NCBI RefSeq assembly: GCF_964199755.1
Contig: NC_133900.1
Location: 76,926,727-76,990,726, forward strand
Length of the DNA stretch: 64,000 nt
Reading direction: 5' to 3'
Source of the DNA: Larus michahellis
Taxonomy: Eukaryota; Chordata; Aves; Charadriiformes; Laridae
Shown: one piece after another, positions 49,381 through 60,540 of the stretch
Layout: every line of letters starts with the position of its first letter
Numbering within the stretch: the first letter of the stretch is position 1
Notes under the pieces: model-generated
Database searches by the model: none
Seen by the model: the letters and a program-made list of their open reading frames with translations, nothing else
Told to the model about the DNA's origin: nothing
Program-made: the position numbers and the translations under genes

Positions 49381-49839
49381 ACGGATTCAGTGGAGGGCCA
49401 TGAAGATGATCAGAGGGCTGGAGACCCTCTCGTGCGAGGACAGGCTGAGAGAGTTGGGGTTGTTCAGCCTGGAGAAGAGAAGGCTCCGGGGAGACCTTAT
49501 TGATGCATTCCAGTACCTGAAGGGGGCTACAGGAAGGATGGGGAGGGACTCTTGATCAGGGAGTGTAATGATAGGACACGGGGTAACGGCCTCAAACTGA
49601 AAGAGGGGAGATTTAGATTGGATATCATGAAGAAATTTTTTACTGTGAGGGTGGTGAGACACTGGCCCAGGTTGCTCAGAGAAGCTGTGTCTGCCCCATC
49701 CCTGGAGGTGTCCAAGGCCAGGCTGGATGGGGCTTTGAGCAGCCTGGTCTAGTGGGAGGTGTCCCTGCCCAGGGCAGGGGGTTGGAACTAGATGAACTTT
49801 AAGGTCCCTTCCAATCCAAACCATTCTGTGATTCTGTGA
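49381..49839 (+). mobile_element. CR1 LINE, 5'-truncated, with 3' octamer tail
   Basis: Plus-orientation CR1. It starts at 'ggattcagtggagggccatg', runs through 'gatcagagggctggagaccc', 'gagagttggggttgttcagc', 'ctggagaagagaaggctccg' and 'tgaagaaattttttactgtg', and ends 'aaccattctgtgattctgtg'. The translated ORF2 end is visible in two frames: '[20 protein letters not shown]' (within 49217-49555) and 'KEGRFRLDIMKKFFTVRVV' (within 49552-49752). A frameshift near 49545-49560 separates them. The 3' block 'gaactagatgaactttaagg' marks the same subfamily group as the fragment at 6725-6890. It is non-functional. Confidence 0.96.
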
Positions 49840-52800
49840 AGTAAAAATTAGTTATATGTGTGATTCTCACACTATTCTCTATGGCCTGCAGAAAGAAAAA
49901 AAAAAAAAAAAGTATGCGTTTAAAGCTATGTCAATTTAAGACGGCATTTAAGCATATACTGCTATAAGCTCATCTGCTCGGTGATGCTTTCCAGCATTAG
50001 TACCTAATTTACTGGACTGTACTGAAATATGGGTACATAAGATTCCACAAGTCTCTGTGAGTGCTTCTGTAATGACAGGTTGATAACTAAAGTCTGATTA
50101 GTGATTGACGATAAATGTTCATCTAAATAAAAAGAAAACAAACCACTTAAGTTTTAAACAATGATGTAAAACTGATGGGAATGACTTAGCCTTCATAGAC
50201 TCATTTGAATTTCGGATAGGAGTAGCAGCAACATGTATGAAGAACAGAGGAAAAGAAAACCTGTTATGTCTCTAATATTGTGGGGTTTTGCGTGCTATTT
50301 TTCTGTTCTACAAAATACTCATAATGCTCTTTAACCCTGTTATAACAGGGTCAAGACGCTTATCCTTTGGGCTTGGCGTCTTTCCTCAAAGCAGCTTTTG
50401 TTGTTCTACTCCAGTTGGTCTTTCCCTTTCTCTCTATACTCCTCCATCAACCTTAACGCAGAACTACGATACTGTGTCAGTTATGTTATCTCAGTATTGT
50501 ACAAGTTTCTCTGGAAAGGGAAGTACTAATGCCAGGATTTCATAGCAGTCATGCTCACATACTGAATGGGAAAGATTGTTGATGAAAACTGTATTGAACT
50601 AGGAAACAAAAATTTGGATTCCAGTCGTGTTCCGCTGTAGACTTATTGCATAGCCCCCGTCAAGAGCAAGACAAATCTTTTAATCTATTTATGTCCCAAT
50701 AATATAATGACAGAACACAGTTCCACTTTACCTGAACAAAGGCTTTTTGTAAGAGGAAATATATTAATGATAGAAATGTCTAGAATGAGAAGGTTGAAGA
50801 AAACATCGTCTTTCCCCCCTCAACAAATTGTATTTTGAGTGTTAGGTCACATCCATCCAAAAATATAGTGAAGTATTAGATGTATAAAGGAAAGAATAGT
50901 TTGAAAATGAATTTGCTACAGAAAAGCCAAATGAAAGATCCATCAAGCAATGGAACAAGAGAATTTCAGTGTATTTGAACTATTGAAATTTTTAAGTGTA
51001 TAGAATAGCGATGGATTATCATTTTGAAACCCAAATGCCACATTTGCATGCAAAGTAAGTCGGTGAGATGGTATCTGTGAAATATTTCTGTTTGTTACAT
51101 GTCACTGACAGTCAATAGGGAAAGGAAAAAAAAAAAAAAGGAAAGCAATTATTTGGCAACACAGAATAAAACTATTAAAAGCAGGTACCCAGCTAGAGGA
51201 AAACCCTATTTGTAGCCACCTATATAAAAAAAAGCATACATGGGAGACGTACAGATAGGACCAGCAGAAAAATCCATGTTTCTGTTAGTGCTAATCCATT
51301 TTCTTTAAATTTTTTTTTGACAATCTGTAGGGAGAGGTTAATAGAAGATTCTGAATTTCTTTGTACCAGGGAAAAATCTAAATATCATGAATTATTTAAT
51401 CACGTACATCAGTGTTTTTCAGATGGGGGTTTGCGAACTTCTGATATCTGTAAGACAGCAGAAAAAGAGCTTCCAAAACCTTTTAGAAACCAAATAAACT
51501 ATAAGGTTTAGAAATTAGGTTTTCGAAAGTACTCTGTTGCCTTAATGAGGTTTTACCTTGAATTTAAAAGGAATATGAATTATAGAAGTGTTAAATAATT
51601 GGATACTTCCATTGCATATTTTTAGCAGCATGTTTTTGTGATTTATAACCTACTTTCCAGGAATATGAACAATTCTCAGTGGTTTCAGCTGCCGTTTCAC
51701 AAACATGAAGACAAAAATTCTCTTATCTACATTTATTGCATTGAATGGATGGTCATTAGCAAAGTCACAAATATTTCTGCTTTCATAACACCAAAACCAC
51801 TCTCAGACCTGACTGAAATTTTTCAGCAGGTGGACAATAAAAATCTATTTAGGAATATCTTTCAAGAAACTATGATTTTGTTTGAAGAATAAACTTTTTG
51901 TTTTCCAAAACGCGTGACAGTGCATAGCTCAGAGTTGTTTTGTCTTGTTTCATCACTGTTTTTCATCAACTTCATTAACATAAGTGACTTCTGGTTTGTC
52001 TAAAATGAAGACAATCGGGCAATTAATTTCTGAACTTGAGAAGAAGTTGTTAATATCAGCCTTCTACACACTGCGGAGAAGAAATTTCTTTTTCAGACAA
52101 CAGCTATTTCTTTAGCAGTTTCCTGAAATCAAATAATGTGGTAGAAATGTCAATGAATGACTGATGATCAGCAGAGTAATTTTTAAAACACCACCCATCT
52201 ATTAGTAAAATTGAATGCCTAATCTGTTTTACAGTTGCTAGTTTACTTTTCTTATTATTATTCTTCGGATGATCTACATCTGAAAAATGACTTCGCTGTG
52301 CAATCTGCGGCATGCTCCTGGAAACGCAAATGTCTATACATCTAGAGAGACTATTTCCTCAATGTTTTGAGATAAATTATGTTTGATATGCAGCTGCTTT
52401 AGAATATTTTTTCTTTGTAATATTTCTGAAAGCTTTAATCGCTACTATAAACTTCTTGTAACTCTCCACATTGTAATACTCATCTCTCCAAGGAAAAGCG
52501 CAGTAGTACAATAGCGTATCAAGAACCTGCTTCCCTTTCACATTTACTGATGGGCTGTCACAGTGGCATTTACATCTATGAGTGAATCCTATTCATGTAA
52601 TTTAATTTTTCTATCCCAAACAACAAACAGCTATGATGGAGAAGGTAACTGCTGCTATTATTAGACAGAAAATACAGCACTGTAGGAAATACAAAGAGGC
52701 TTTTAAAAAAAGGTTTTTAAATAGTACAATCAGTCAATTTGCTATATGTGATGCAGACAGATGATCTACCCGGAGGAGAGATGGGCTTTTTTCTTTGTAA

Positions 52801-54300
52801 TTATCAATGGTTAATTTGTGAAAAAAGATGAATTTCAGAGGATCAAAGCTATATGAATTTGAGTTGAATTAATTAAAGAATTACTGCTAAAAAAGGAAAC
52901 TTTTCAAATATCTTGAATATGTTCCTTTGAAGGTAATAAAATATTTCTCATCAGAAATGTAGAAACATTTATTTTTCATTTGGTATTTTCTGTTTACAAG
53001 CTGACCTAGATTGCATTAGAGAAAAATAATTCCAAAAATATACCAAAAGATTTCATTTTGGGTTTTAAGAAATATTTTAGATTTACCTCGTTTATATCCC
53101 TCCTATTCACATGGGATATCATTTATCTATGTAAATTTTGTTCTGTTAGCTAGCAGAAGGTATTTCTTAAAAATAGAACGAAATAGAAGATTCCCCTGTG
53201 TAAATGTGAGTTATTTATTTGCTTCATGTCTATTTAAGCAGTGGATCCAACCCATGCTACTTAGTAAAATGACTGATATGAACCTCTGCCAATTTGGAAT
53301 TTGTATTCAAAACAGGGGATTAAAAAACACACTGTCAACTAGAGATCGCACATGTAAAGGAGGTACTGATTTCCCCTTTACTGGCATCTTTACCCCTGGG
53401 GTTCAAGGAATACTTCAATACTTCCAAGTATTTACCTTTTATATATGATGGTCTTGCCAACATACGTTGTTGTGTGCTTTTTTTTCAGTTAGCATAGGAA
53501 TCCTGTTTAACAAAAAAAGTTTTGCAAATATAAAACCAATGGAAAATCTACACATTGACTTGGTAACCTTTTTGTAGATTTCTATAGATTAAAACAATTG
53601 TGACATTTGTCTTTCTGCCTGTAGGTAGAGAGTTGTGGCAGACCAGGGCTGCAGAGACAAGACGCACAAAGAGAAGAAGGGAAGGCAAATGGATGTGCTA
53701 AGCATCTCTCTATCCCTTTTCCTACTTCTTCCTTGTAAACGAGCACTCCCAACCCCGAGACCACATAGATCCACAAGTTGAACTATTTGGTTCCAAATTA
53801 GAATTAAGAATTTAAAAAAAAAATAATAAAAATTGAAAATGTTGTTTTCCATGAAGCTCAAACAATTTTAAATATATATTCTTTCCATTTTTATTACTAT
53901 GAAAAGAACAGCTGGCTGCCCTAACGCTCAAGGAAACTGATTTCAAGAGTCCTCCAGTGAGACCAAGAGTCCTTAATGGAGTCCACTCAACACTGATGGC
54001 AATAGATACAATTAGAGTTTCCGTTCGGTCCATATCCTGGAAGTCAGGCTGCAAACTCCAGCAGTATCCATAAAGAATACTACTACCAGGGACTTTTATG
54101 ATCATGATGACAAAAAATCTGGAAGCCCATTTTTAAGATACTGGAACTATTCAAACAGAGGATTCCTGATCAGCTGCATTTGACATCACAGTGGGAATGC
54201 TATGAAAATAACATTACTATTCACTCATTTCAATCTCATTACTTAAAGTATTTACAAGATTATACATGTACTTTTTAACATGGATATAAAAGTGACTAAA
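49840..54300. other. AT-rich non-coding DNA
   Basis: No gene is recognised. An A run lies at 49896-49911 and another near 51126-51139. The sequence at about 51408-51440 ('cagtgtttttcagatggggg' then 'tttgcgaac') loosely resembles a hAT-transposon terminus. Plus frames at 51317-51511 and 51638-51892 and a minus frame at 52104-52313 are in the same area but show no transposase motif. Minus frames at 53582-53861 and 53812-54105 are uninformative. Confidence 0.45.
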
Positions 54301-54305
54301 AATCT

Positions 54306-54354
54306 TTTTGATACATTTACATGTACCAAGTGTATATATTTACATGTATCAAAA
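54306..54354. repeat. 10-bp perfect inverted repeat enclosing a direct repeat
   Basis: TTTTGATACA at 54306-54315 is perfectly complementary to TGTATCAAAA at 54345-54354. Between and overlapping them, TTTACATGTA occurs twice in direct orientation (54316-54325 and 54339-54348). A hairpin or cruciform is possible. It may be the core of a degenerate transposon or chance in AT-rich DNA. Confidence 0.75.
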
Positions 54355-56170
54355 TGTGCATCTCTACGAGACGCATATGAATCATTGCTAGAATAGTTAT
54401 TTTTCCTGAAGCTCATTGAATTCTGATGTTTTTTAACCAAAAGCTTGTATTTTCAGGATGAAATAACTGTTTTTATTGAAATGAAAGAGTAAATGTGCAG
54501 GCCTCATGCTTCATATTGTTCACCAGCCATCAGTTATCCTTTATCAAGAAGCAAAATTCTCACATGTTCATGTGAAGCTCTCTGATTTCTGTGGGAATCC
54601 AACCTTTACGGGCACAATTTGGCTATTTTGTGACTTCGCAACATGAGTCTTAAGTGAGAGAAAGTTAAAGAAATGTTTTATGCAATAGGTAATGGCCTAA
54701 ACCATTAAATATCAACATGACTTTTTTTTTCCAATATCCAATTTTGCTACTTATGGACAATAAACTTGAATAAAGAGGAAACTTGTTGACTTAAATTAGA
54801 TCAGTAGAATGGCATTCGGTATAGCATTTCACTTTATGTCCATGCTCTGCATGTCACTGACTTTGGCATGTGTCAGCATGCCCTTATTATAATTCCTGAA
54901 ACTCTCATTAACCCAGAAATCACCTCACTGGACTCAAATCTGAGTTCTAATTGCCCTGTACACGCCACTGGTTTCAGTTCAGTGGGTCTGCATTATCATA
55001 GCGACACGTGAAACAACTGCCTGTTTTAATGTTATTTGACATAGATGATAAACCAGAAAGAAACAATTTCCCCGCATAGGGAAATAAAGGATCTCTTCTG
55101 AGAACATAAAATATATTAGTTGCTTAAGAGGAAAGGTAAGAAATAAAATGTCACTGAAGAGTGTTTCAATGATGTTATTAAAGGACAAGAAAAAGTGAAG
55201 AAGCATCAAGGAAAGGTGGGGAGTGCTGGAAAGAGCAAATGTTTAAAGCTAGAGCTTGACAAAATAAGCAGGTGATGTGAGAAAGGTTAAAGAGAACTCG
55301 ATGCGTGGTTGTTTCTCGGAGGGAGTGAGGGCATAGCCAGAATAGTTAAAGACAGGGGAACTATCAAAATCAGAAATAATATTAAGAACAGATCAAATCA
55401 GAACCCTACATGCAATCTCTGGTAGTAAAAAGTCATGCATTCTAGAATGTAAAGTCCACTAAAACCCAAACCTTTGAAAATCAAGAATATTAGTAGAAAG
55501 GTAAGGTTTAGAATCTGAGCTTTCATTTCTTAGAGAAATATCACACCATGCTTGTGAGACAAAGATCTGCATGTGAGACAATCCAAAATAGTCCTTTAAC
55601 AAAAGGTATGGGAAAAGGATTCCTCATAGCCCTGACATCTCAGAGCTACCCTTATTCCATGCAAAACATTCCCCTTGCCATAACCTTCCTTACTTATATT
55701 CTGACCTGAAACCCCTTCTACACATGCCCTGCCACTCTGCTAAGCATCCTTACATGAAGTTGAATTTCTTTCTAGAAATAGTTCCATTACCTGAGTTGCC
55801 TCTCGGAATATATTTTCTTAAAATAGAAATCTATCTTGTCAGAAAGAGATTGAAGCAACATGCCCACAGATAACACTCAAGTGGCTGTCAAGAGTAAGAT
55901 CTGAACATAAAGTGCCTGGGGGAGGCTGAAGAGCAGAACTGGGCTCTTTGAACAACTGGAAACACATGAGAACTGGTTGACATAAAATCTTCTCTGTTTT
56001 GAAAACCATTAGCTTCCCATGATTAGGAAATGACGGTCCAGACCACCTGTAATTTTCTAATGATATTTTCAATATTGTTTCCCCAAAGGGCCTTAAGCTG
56101 ATATAAATGGATATATTTCAGCTGAGATAAACTGCGACATGGTTTTGATCCACATCTTGATGAAACTGCA
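54355..56170. other. AT-rich non-coding DNA
   Basis: Nothing is recognised. The minus frames at 54979-55209 and 55839-56072 have no motif. The 54830-55010 part is complex and non-repetitive and may be weakly constrained. Confidence 0.55.
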
Positions 56171-56210
56171 TCTCATGTGCAAAATTATTCTGCCAAAATT
56201 CCTTTGACAG

Positions 56211-56350
56211 GTCTGCGTCAACTGCTGCGGAATAAACATAGCAGAGAGCTTGGAATACACTCTCCAGTGGCTCGTACTTGGACGGTATCTAAACAGTCCA
56301 AGAAGAAAACATCCCGTCCAAAAAAAAAAGTGAAAATCAGAAAATGTTTG
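56211..56350 (+). other. exon-like segment with lysine-rich reading frame
   Basis: An open plus-strand frame (from about 56177 to 56485) contains a 140-bp interval with plausible splice borders. The acceptor is 'cctttgacag' ending at 56210, and there is a strong donor 'TTTG|GTGAGT' at 56351. The encoded segment is very basic, ending in KKKTSRPKKKVKIRK, which would act as a nuclear-localisation or heparin-binding type cluster if translated. I recognise no family. The pyrimidine tract before the acceptor is weak, and the K-rich part depends on an A run, so chance is a real possibility. Confidence 0.12.
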
Positions 56351-57530
56351 GTGAGTTTACTTTCAGTCACATTTTTAGGGCAAGAACTGTTCTGGAACGG
56401 ACTAGAGATTTTTTACTTTCTGCAATACAAAATAGAGTGGGAGACTCTGAAGAAGCCAAGTAGCTTTTTTCTTTCTTTTTGGTAGAGAATTCTATCTTGA
56501 TATACAACCAAGGGCAGAATGAATGATAATTGCAGAATAAGACATGTAAAATCATTCATTCTTCTCTACCGCTTAGGCTACCTCTGGAGTTCTCCGGATA
56601 ATTATAGATAGAAGCAACAGGACCTGTTTGGCGAACCAGAGAACTAATATTTTTATAAACTCATCTACTTTCTCTAATTACTCACCACACAGCCCCCCAT
56701 CCTCTGAACCTCCTTTTTCTTATACCCAACCTACGCTACGAATGCTGTAACTGGTTCCAACACAGTGCTAGGACAAGAACCCAAACCATACCCTCTGCAC
56801 CCACAACCACAACGTCCCTAGAAACTCCGTGTCCCCCATGTACTATAACCATGTCCTGACCATGAAGTAGGATATATCAGAAGTTGAGGGTAGCCTGAAG
56901 CCACGCGTATACAAATGGGTAAACTGACAGCAGTAAATACTAATCATACCAGTTGATTTTCTTATTAAAGCACGTTAGCATCTCTAGTTAGGCACTGGTT
57001 TGCAGAAAACACACAGAAACTTAAGGATCTTTTGCCTTTCTATCAAATACGGGTGACACTGCCCGTCTGCTTCACAAATTATCACGGAGGTGAGGGGAGA
57101 GAATAGACAGACAGCAAAATTGAGTGGCCTTGTTTTGCTGGGAAAGTGGCTAAAGAGTAACATAAAAAATGTAGATACTCTTGGGAAGTGGAAAAAGAAC
57201 AACTAGAGCAAGAAAAATTCTGGGGAGGAATTTAGTATAAGGAAAGACTAAGGAAATTAAATATTGCTTAAAGAAAAAAAAATATATTTATCCCTTTATT
57301 ATTGCAGTAGAAAGCTTATTCACTTAAAACCATAAGAAAGACAGGAAATGAAAATATTATGGCTGTTACAGCGGCATTAGTTGGCCTCAATGATGTATAG
57401 TACAAGTTTTATGGGCAAGAAGTAGTATATCAAATCACATTTAATCAGAAAAAACTGCAGCAAGAAGGAGTATGCAGGCACGGTGGAACAAGATTGTATT
57501 TGGTTTAGAGTCCAAAGCATTTCAGAAATG
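56351..57530. other. AT-rich non-coding DNA with possible old CR1 scrap
   Basis: No gene is recognised. At about 57215-57290, 'gaggaatttagtataaggaa' followed by 'agactaaggaaattaaatat' resembles the 'tatgaggagaggctaaagga' block of ancient CR1/L3 elements, but the match is short. Otherwise featureless. Confidence 0.35.
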
Positions 57531-57539
57531 AGTTCTGGC

Positions 57540-57850
57540 ATCACTAGCATCGGCCCCCCGGCACCGAGGAGTGTTGCTCAACTTCCATTAAAAAAAAAAA
57601 TAGCCGAACGCATCGACCTGGAATATCTGTATACTTGATCAAAGCCATGTACTTTCCTGTCTAGTCCTAGGCGGTAACCATGTGTAACTATAATTTCCTG
57701 ACCACGCAGCGGCACATTGGGTCTGGAAGCGGTGCAACAGCCCTGGGGCAACCTCAGATGCAATGAGCCACATCTGAGCTGAGTCCCCTGAGCACCTCCC
57801 CGGGGACTCTGGGTGCCTCTGCTGGCCACAGCCACTGTTAGACCTGAGCG
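57540..57850. other. GC-richer unclassified patch
   Basis: The patch is higher in GC and CpG than its surroundings. A minus-strand frame (57578-57835, 85 codons) is rich in R, G and Q, as expected from GC-richer DNA, and has no domain I recognise. No repeat family is identified. Confidence 0.3.
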
Positions 57851-59735
57851 GGCTTCATGTAAAGATACTCAACTGCCTTTACGCTAACCTGCGGAGTGTG
57901 AAGTTGCCTTGTCTTTCATTAACTCAGCACTGTGCAAATGGCTTTCTATTGCTCCAAGCTTTATATGGGTTTTGAGATTCACAGGGTATTATATTTACAC
58001 GCACAACCCTGTTAGCCCGAGGCCATCTGTGTGTTCCTGAAACCATGGCAGGGCATAATCATAAAGCAAACATAATCTGGTCACTGATAATAAAGAATTT
58101 TAATTGTCCCTTTAATTTGAAAGGCTATTCCAGAACCTCGTGCATCTGAGAGGCAGAATGCTGATTTCTTTCTAATATTTCATCTAATATGCACCGTCAC
58201 GCTATTGAGTTTTGTTATGTTCTTATTCTAGTGCTCAAGATCTTCTGATTGCCAGTGCTTTCTAACCCGTGCACCTCCTTTTAGCACAAAGAGAGCTATT
58301 ATAACCAGAAATAAGATCAGTCCTGAAGAAACTCTCCTTACAGTCTCCCTCCAGGCTGAAGGAGGGATTTGAACAATTCATGCCTATTCCAGACCACTTG
58401 AAGTTTCTTTAAATACATTCTTCTCTGTTGTGCCTTTTTATTTCTCATTAGATATAGCTCTATATCAAATTCGGTACTGAAACTCCAGAGGGGAGAGCTG
58501 CCTATTTTCCGTTTTCTAGAAGACCAGGTATCTTATCAAGTGAAAAATATTACTTTGGGTTGGCACAAACTACCCACCTTTTATTTCATCCCCATTTTTA
58601 TTTATCTTCAAGATTTAGCAATTCTTTTATTTAATAAATTTTTCAAAATAATATTGTAAAGCGTTGCATACTAGCGAGTTCAGACTAAAAGGTCTAACAT
58701 AATAGATGACTCTCTTAACCCATTTTTTCCATCCATTTCACTAGAAATGCTACCCTTACCAACCCATCAGGCCACACTGTCTGTCTTCCAGTTTGAAAGC
58801 TTTATCATACATTTTGCCTATTTGGCCTTATTTTCACCTTTAGTTCAGTCACAGATCAGGGACAGAGATCATCTAGCACCCTAAATTAGCCACACCAAAC
58901 TCAATGAATTTTGCTATCTCTTGTGATAGCAGTACTTTCTTCCTTCATATCCCAGTTCCCATGAGAGCCTTTTCCCTTCTCCAATGTCAAATATAATAAT
59001 CGTCACTGAATACTAAAGCAAATTTTACTTTAAGAGCCATATCTTGTTACCTTTTGTTCATACTGCGTCCTGTTTGCATAGTAATTATAACCTTTTAATT
59101 ACTGGCTTTCTTCTCTATATATCTCTATGTCTTTTGCTTTTTATTCTTTTTAATATAAGCATATATATAGGTCAAAGAAGAAGAGGCGATTTTTCAAATT
59201 TTTACTACACCCATCTCTATTTTTTCATGAACGTGTATGTGAAAAAAAATAAAATCAGCTAGGGATTGACTAAGCAAACAAGTTTCTGTCATTGCAGGCG
59301 CCGAAACAGTGAAATAACTATTTAAACACCAAACACAAATTCTGAAAACATAAGTAGTAAATATTTTCACTTTATTAAAAACGAATACTGAGAAATAACT
59401 AGAACCTGACATCATTAAGACAGCATAGGAAGGAAGCTGGCGTCTTTTCACTCTACTGTGTCTTCTCCCTTTTGATGAGGTTTGGTTGACTGTTTGATTT
59501 TTGGGTAAAATAGATGGACAGAATCCCAGTGCTTTTGTTACTCTAAGCCTGTTCACGCGACTAGCAAGTTAATGTCAAAATTCCTTTCTGATGCCTTCCC
59601 TGGCTCCAGGCTTTTATAGAACAGATACGAGGAGTAAACTACCCCTTAAATGCCACAGAAGATGGCTCTTACAAAGCATCAGGCAACTCTGAGTGAAACA
59701 GAACCCTTGTGCAAGATCTGCACATTTTGAATTCT
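57851..59735. other. AT-rich non-coding DNA
   Basis: No gene is recognised. The stretch at about 58060-58240, with 'aagaattttaattgtccctt' and 'taatttgaaagg', looks like a constrained non-coding sequence. The minus frame at 59194-59556 (120 codons) has no domain and low coding plausibility. Confidence 0.5.
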
Positions 59736-59739
59736 TATC

Positions 59740-60540
59740 AGAGGTAAAGCGGGATCCCGCTCGCTTGGGTGGTTCCTTGCTGCTTGATCAATGTTCATCT
59801 CCTTATGCCCAGCATTAGCTCACAGGATTAGCTGATAGTCAATGGAACGCGAGGCTTGACACAGAAGAGAAAAAAAAACCTATTAAATTTGATCTTGCAG
59901 TTATCCCCAGAGAACGACAACAAAGTCATTTACCCCCTTATTAAGGAGGTTATTGAGGGCAAAGCTATCTGCATTTAACCACCGTCTGCCTCTTTTGTGC
60001 ATGGATATTACCTATTAGTGCCCTATGTTTTAATGCACTATTAGCCTAAAACCAATATTTGGGGACCTATTATATTGGCAGTTTAGTTTTTGTAACTGTG
60101 TTCCTGTGAGAAAAAGTAGCGAGAGAAACACGAAGATTAAATTATTAAGATATAATTAATTTTCCTGATTCTGAGGCATGATTCTTTTATGCTGCTTATC
60201 CCAGCTAATGAAAATTGGATTTAATTAGGTTTTGGGATTTGACACAAAAGGGCTTACCAGCTTTCACAAAGAACTGTAGCAAAACATTTTCTGAAAGCAA
60301 GACCTCGCTAGCTGTTATTTGAAAATGTAAGACAGGAGAAAGATGTGACGAAAGTGGTCGGGCACAGAGGAAGGAATCCTTTTAAATCTCAACTGAATTT
60401 TATTTTTACACAACGCATCTTTAATAGCAAATATTACAGGTGTTTCTCTGTGTGAAGACCTCAAAATCTGGCTAGAACAAAGTGTGACCGCGGCAAAGTT
60501 TGGATGTCAAGGTAATATAAACCTGACTTTTTCTTTTTGG
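59740..60540. promoter_or_regulatory. candidate conserved non-coding element cluster
   Basis: The most enhancer-like stretch of the window: 800 bp without repeats or open frames. It is dense in TAAT/ATTA cores and other words, for example 'taaattattaagatataatt', 'cagctaatgaaaattggatt', 'taattaggttttgggatttg', 'cattagctcacaggattagc' and 'acctattagtgccctatgtt', plus 'gtcaaggtaatataaacc' at the 3' side. It contrasts with adjoining low-complexity DNA. Conservation is not demonstrated here. Confidence 0.35.

Noticed and set aside
49387..49824. Minus-strand 145-codon frame across the 49.4-kb CR1
   Set aside because: It is antisense to CR1 ORF2 and arises in every copy of this GC-rich repeat; it is not a gene.
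59194..59556. Minus-strand 120-codon frame
   Set aside because: No domain, no splice or promoter signals, and it runs through AT-rich sequence.
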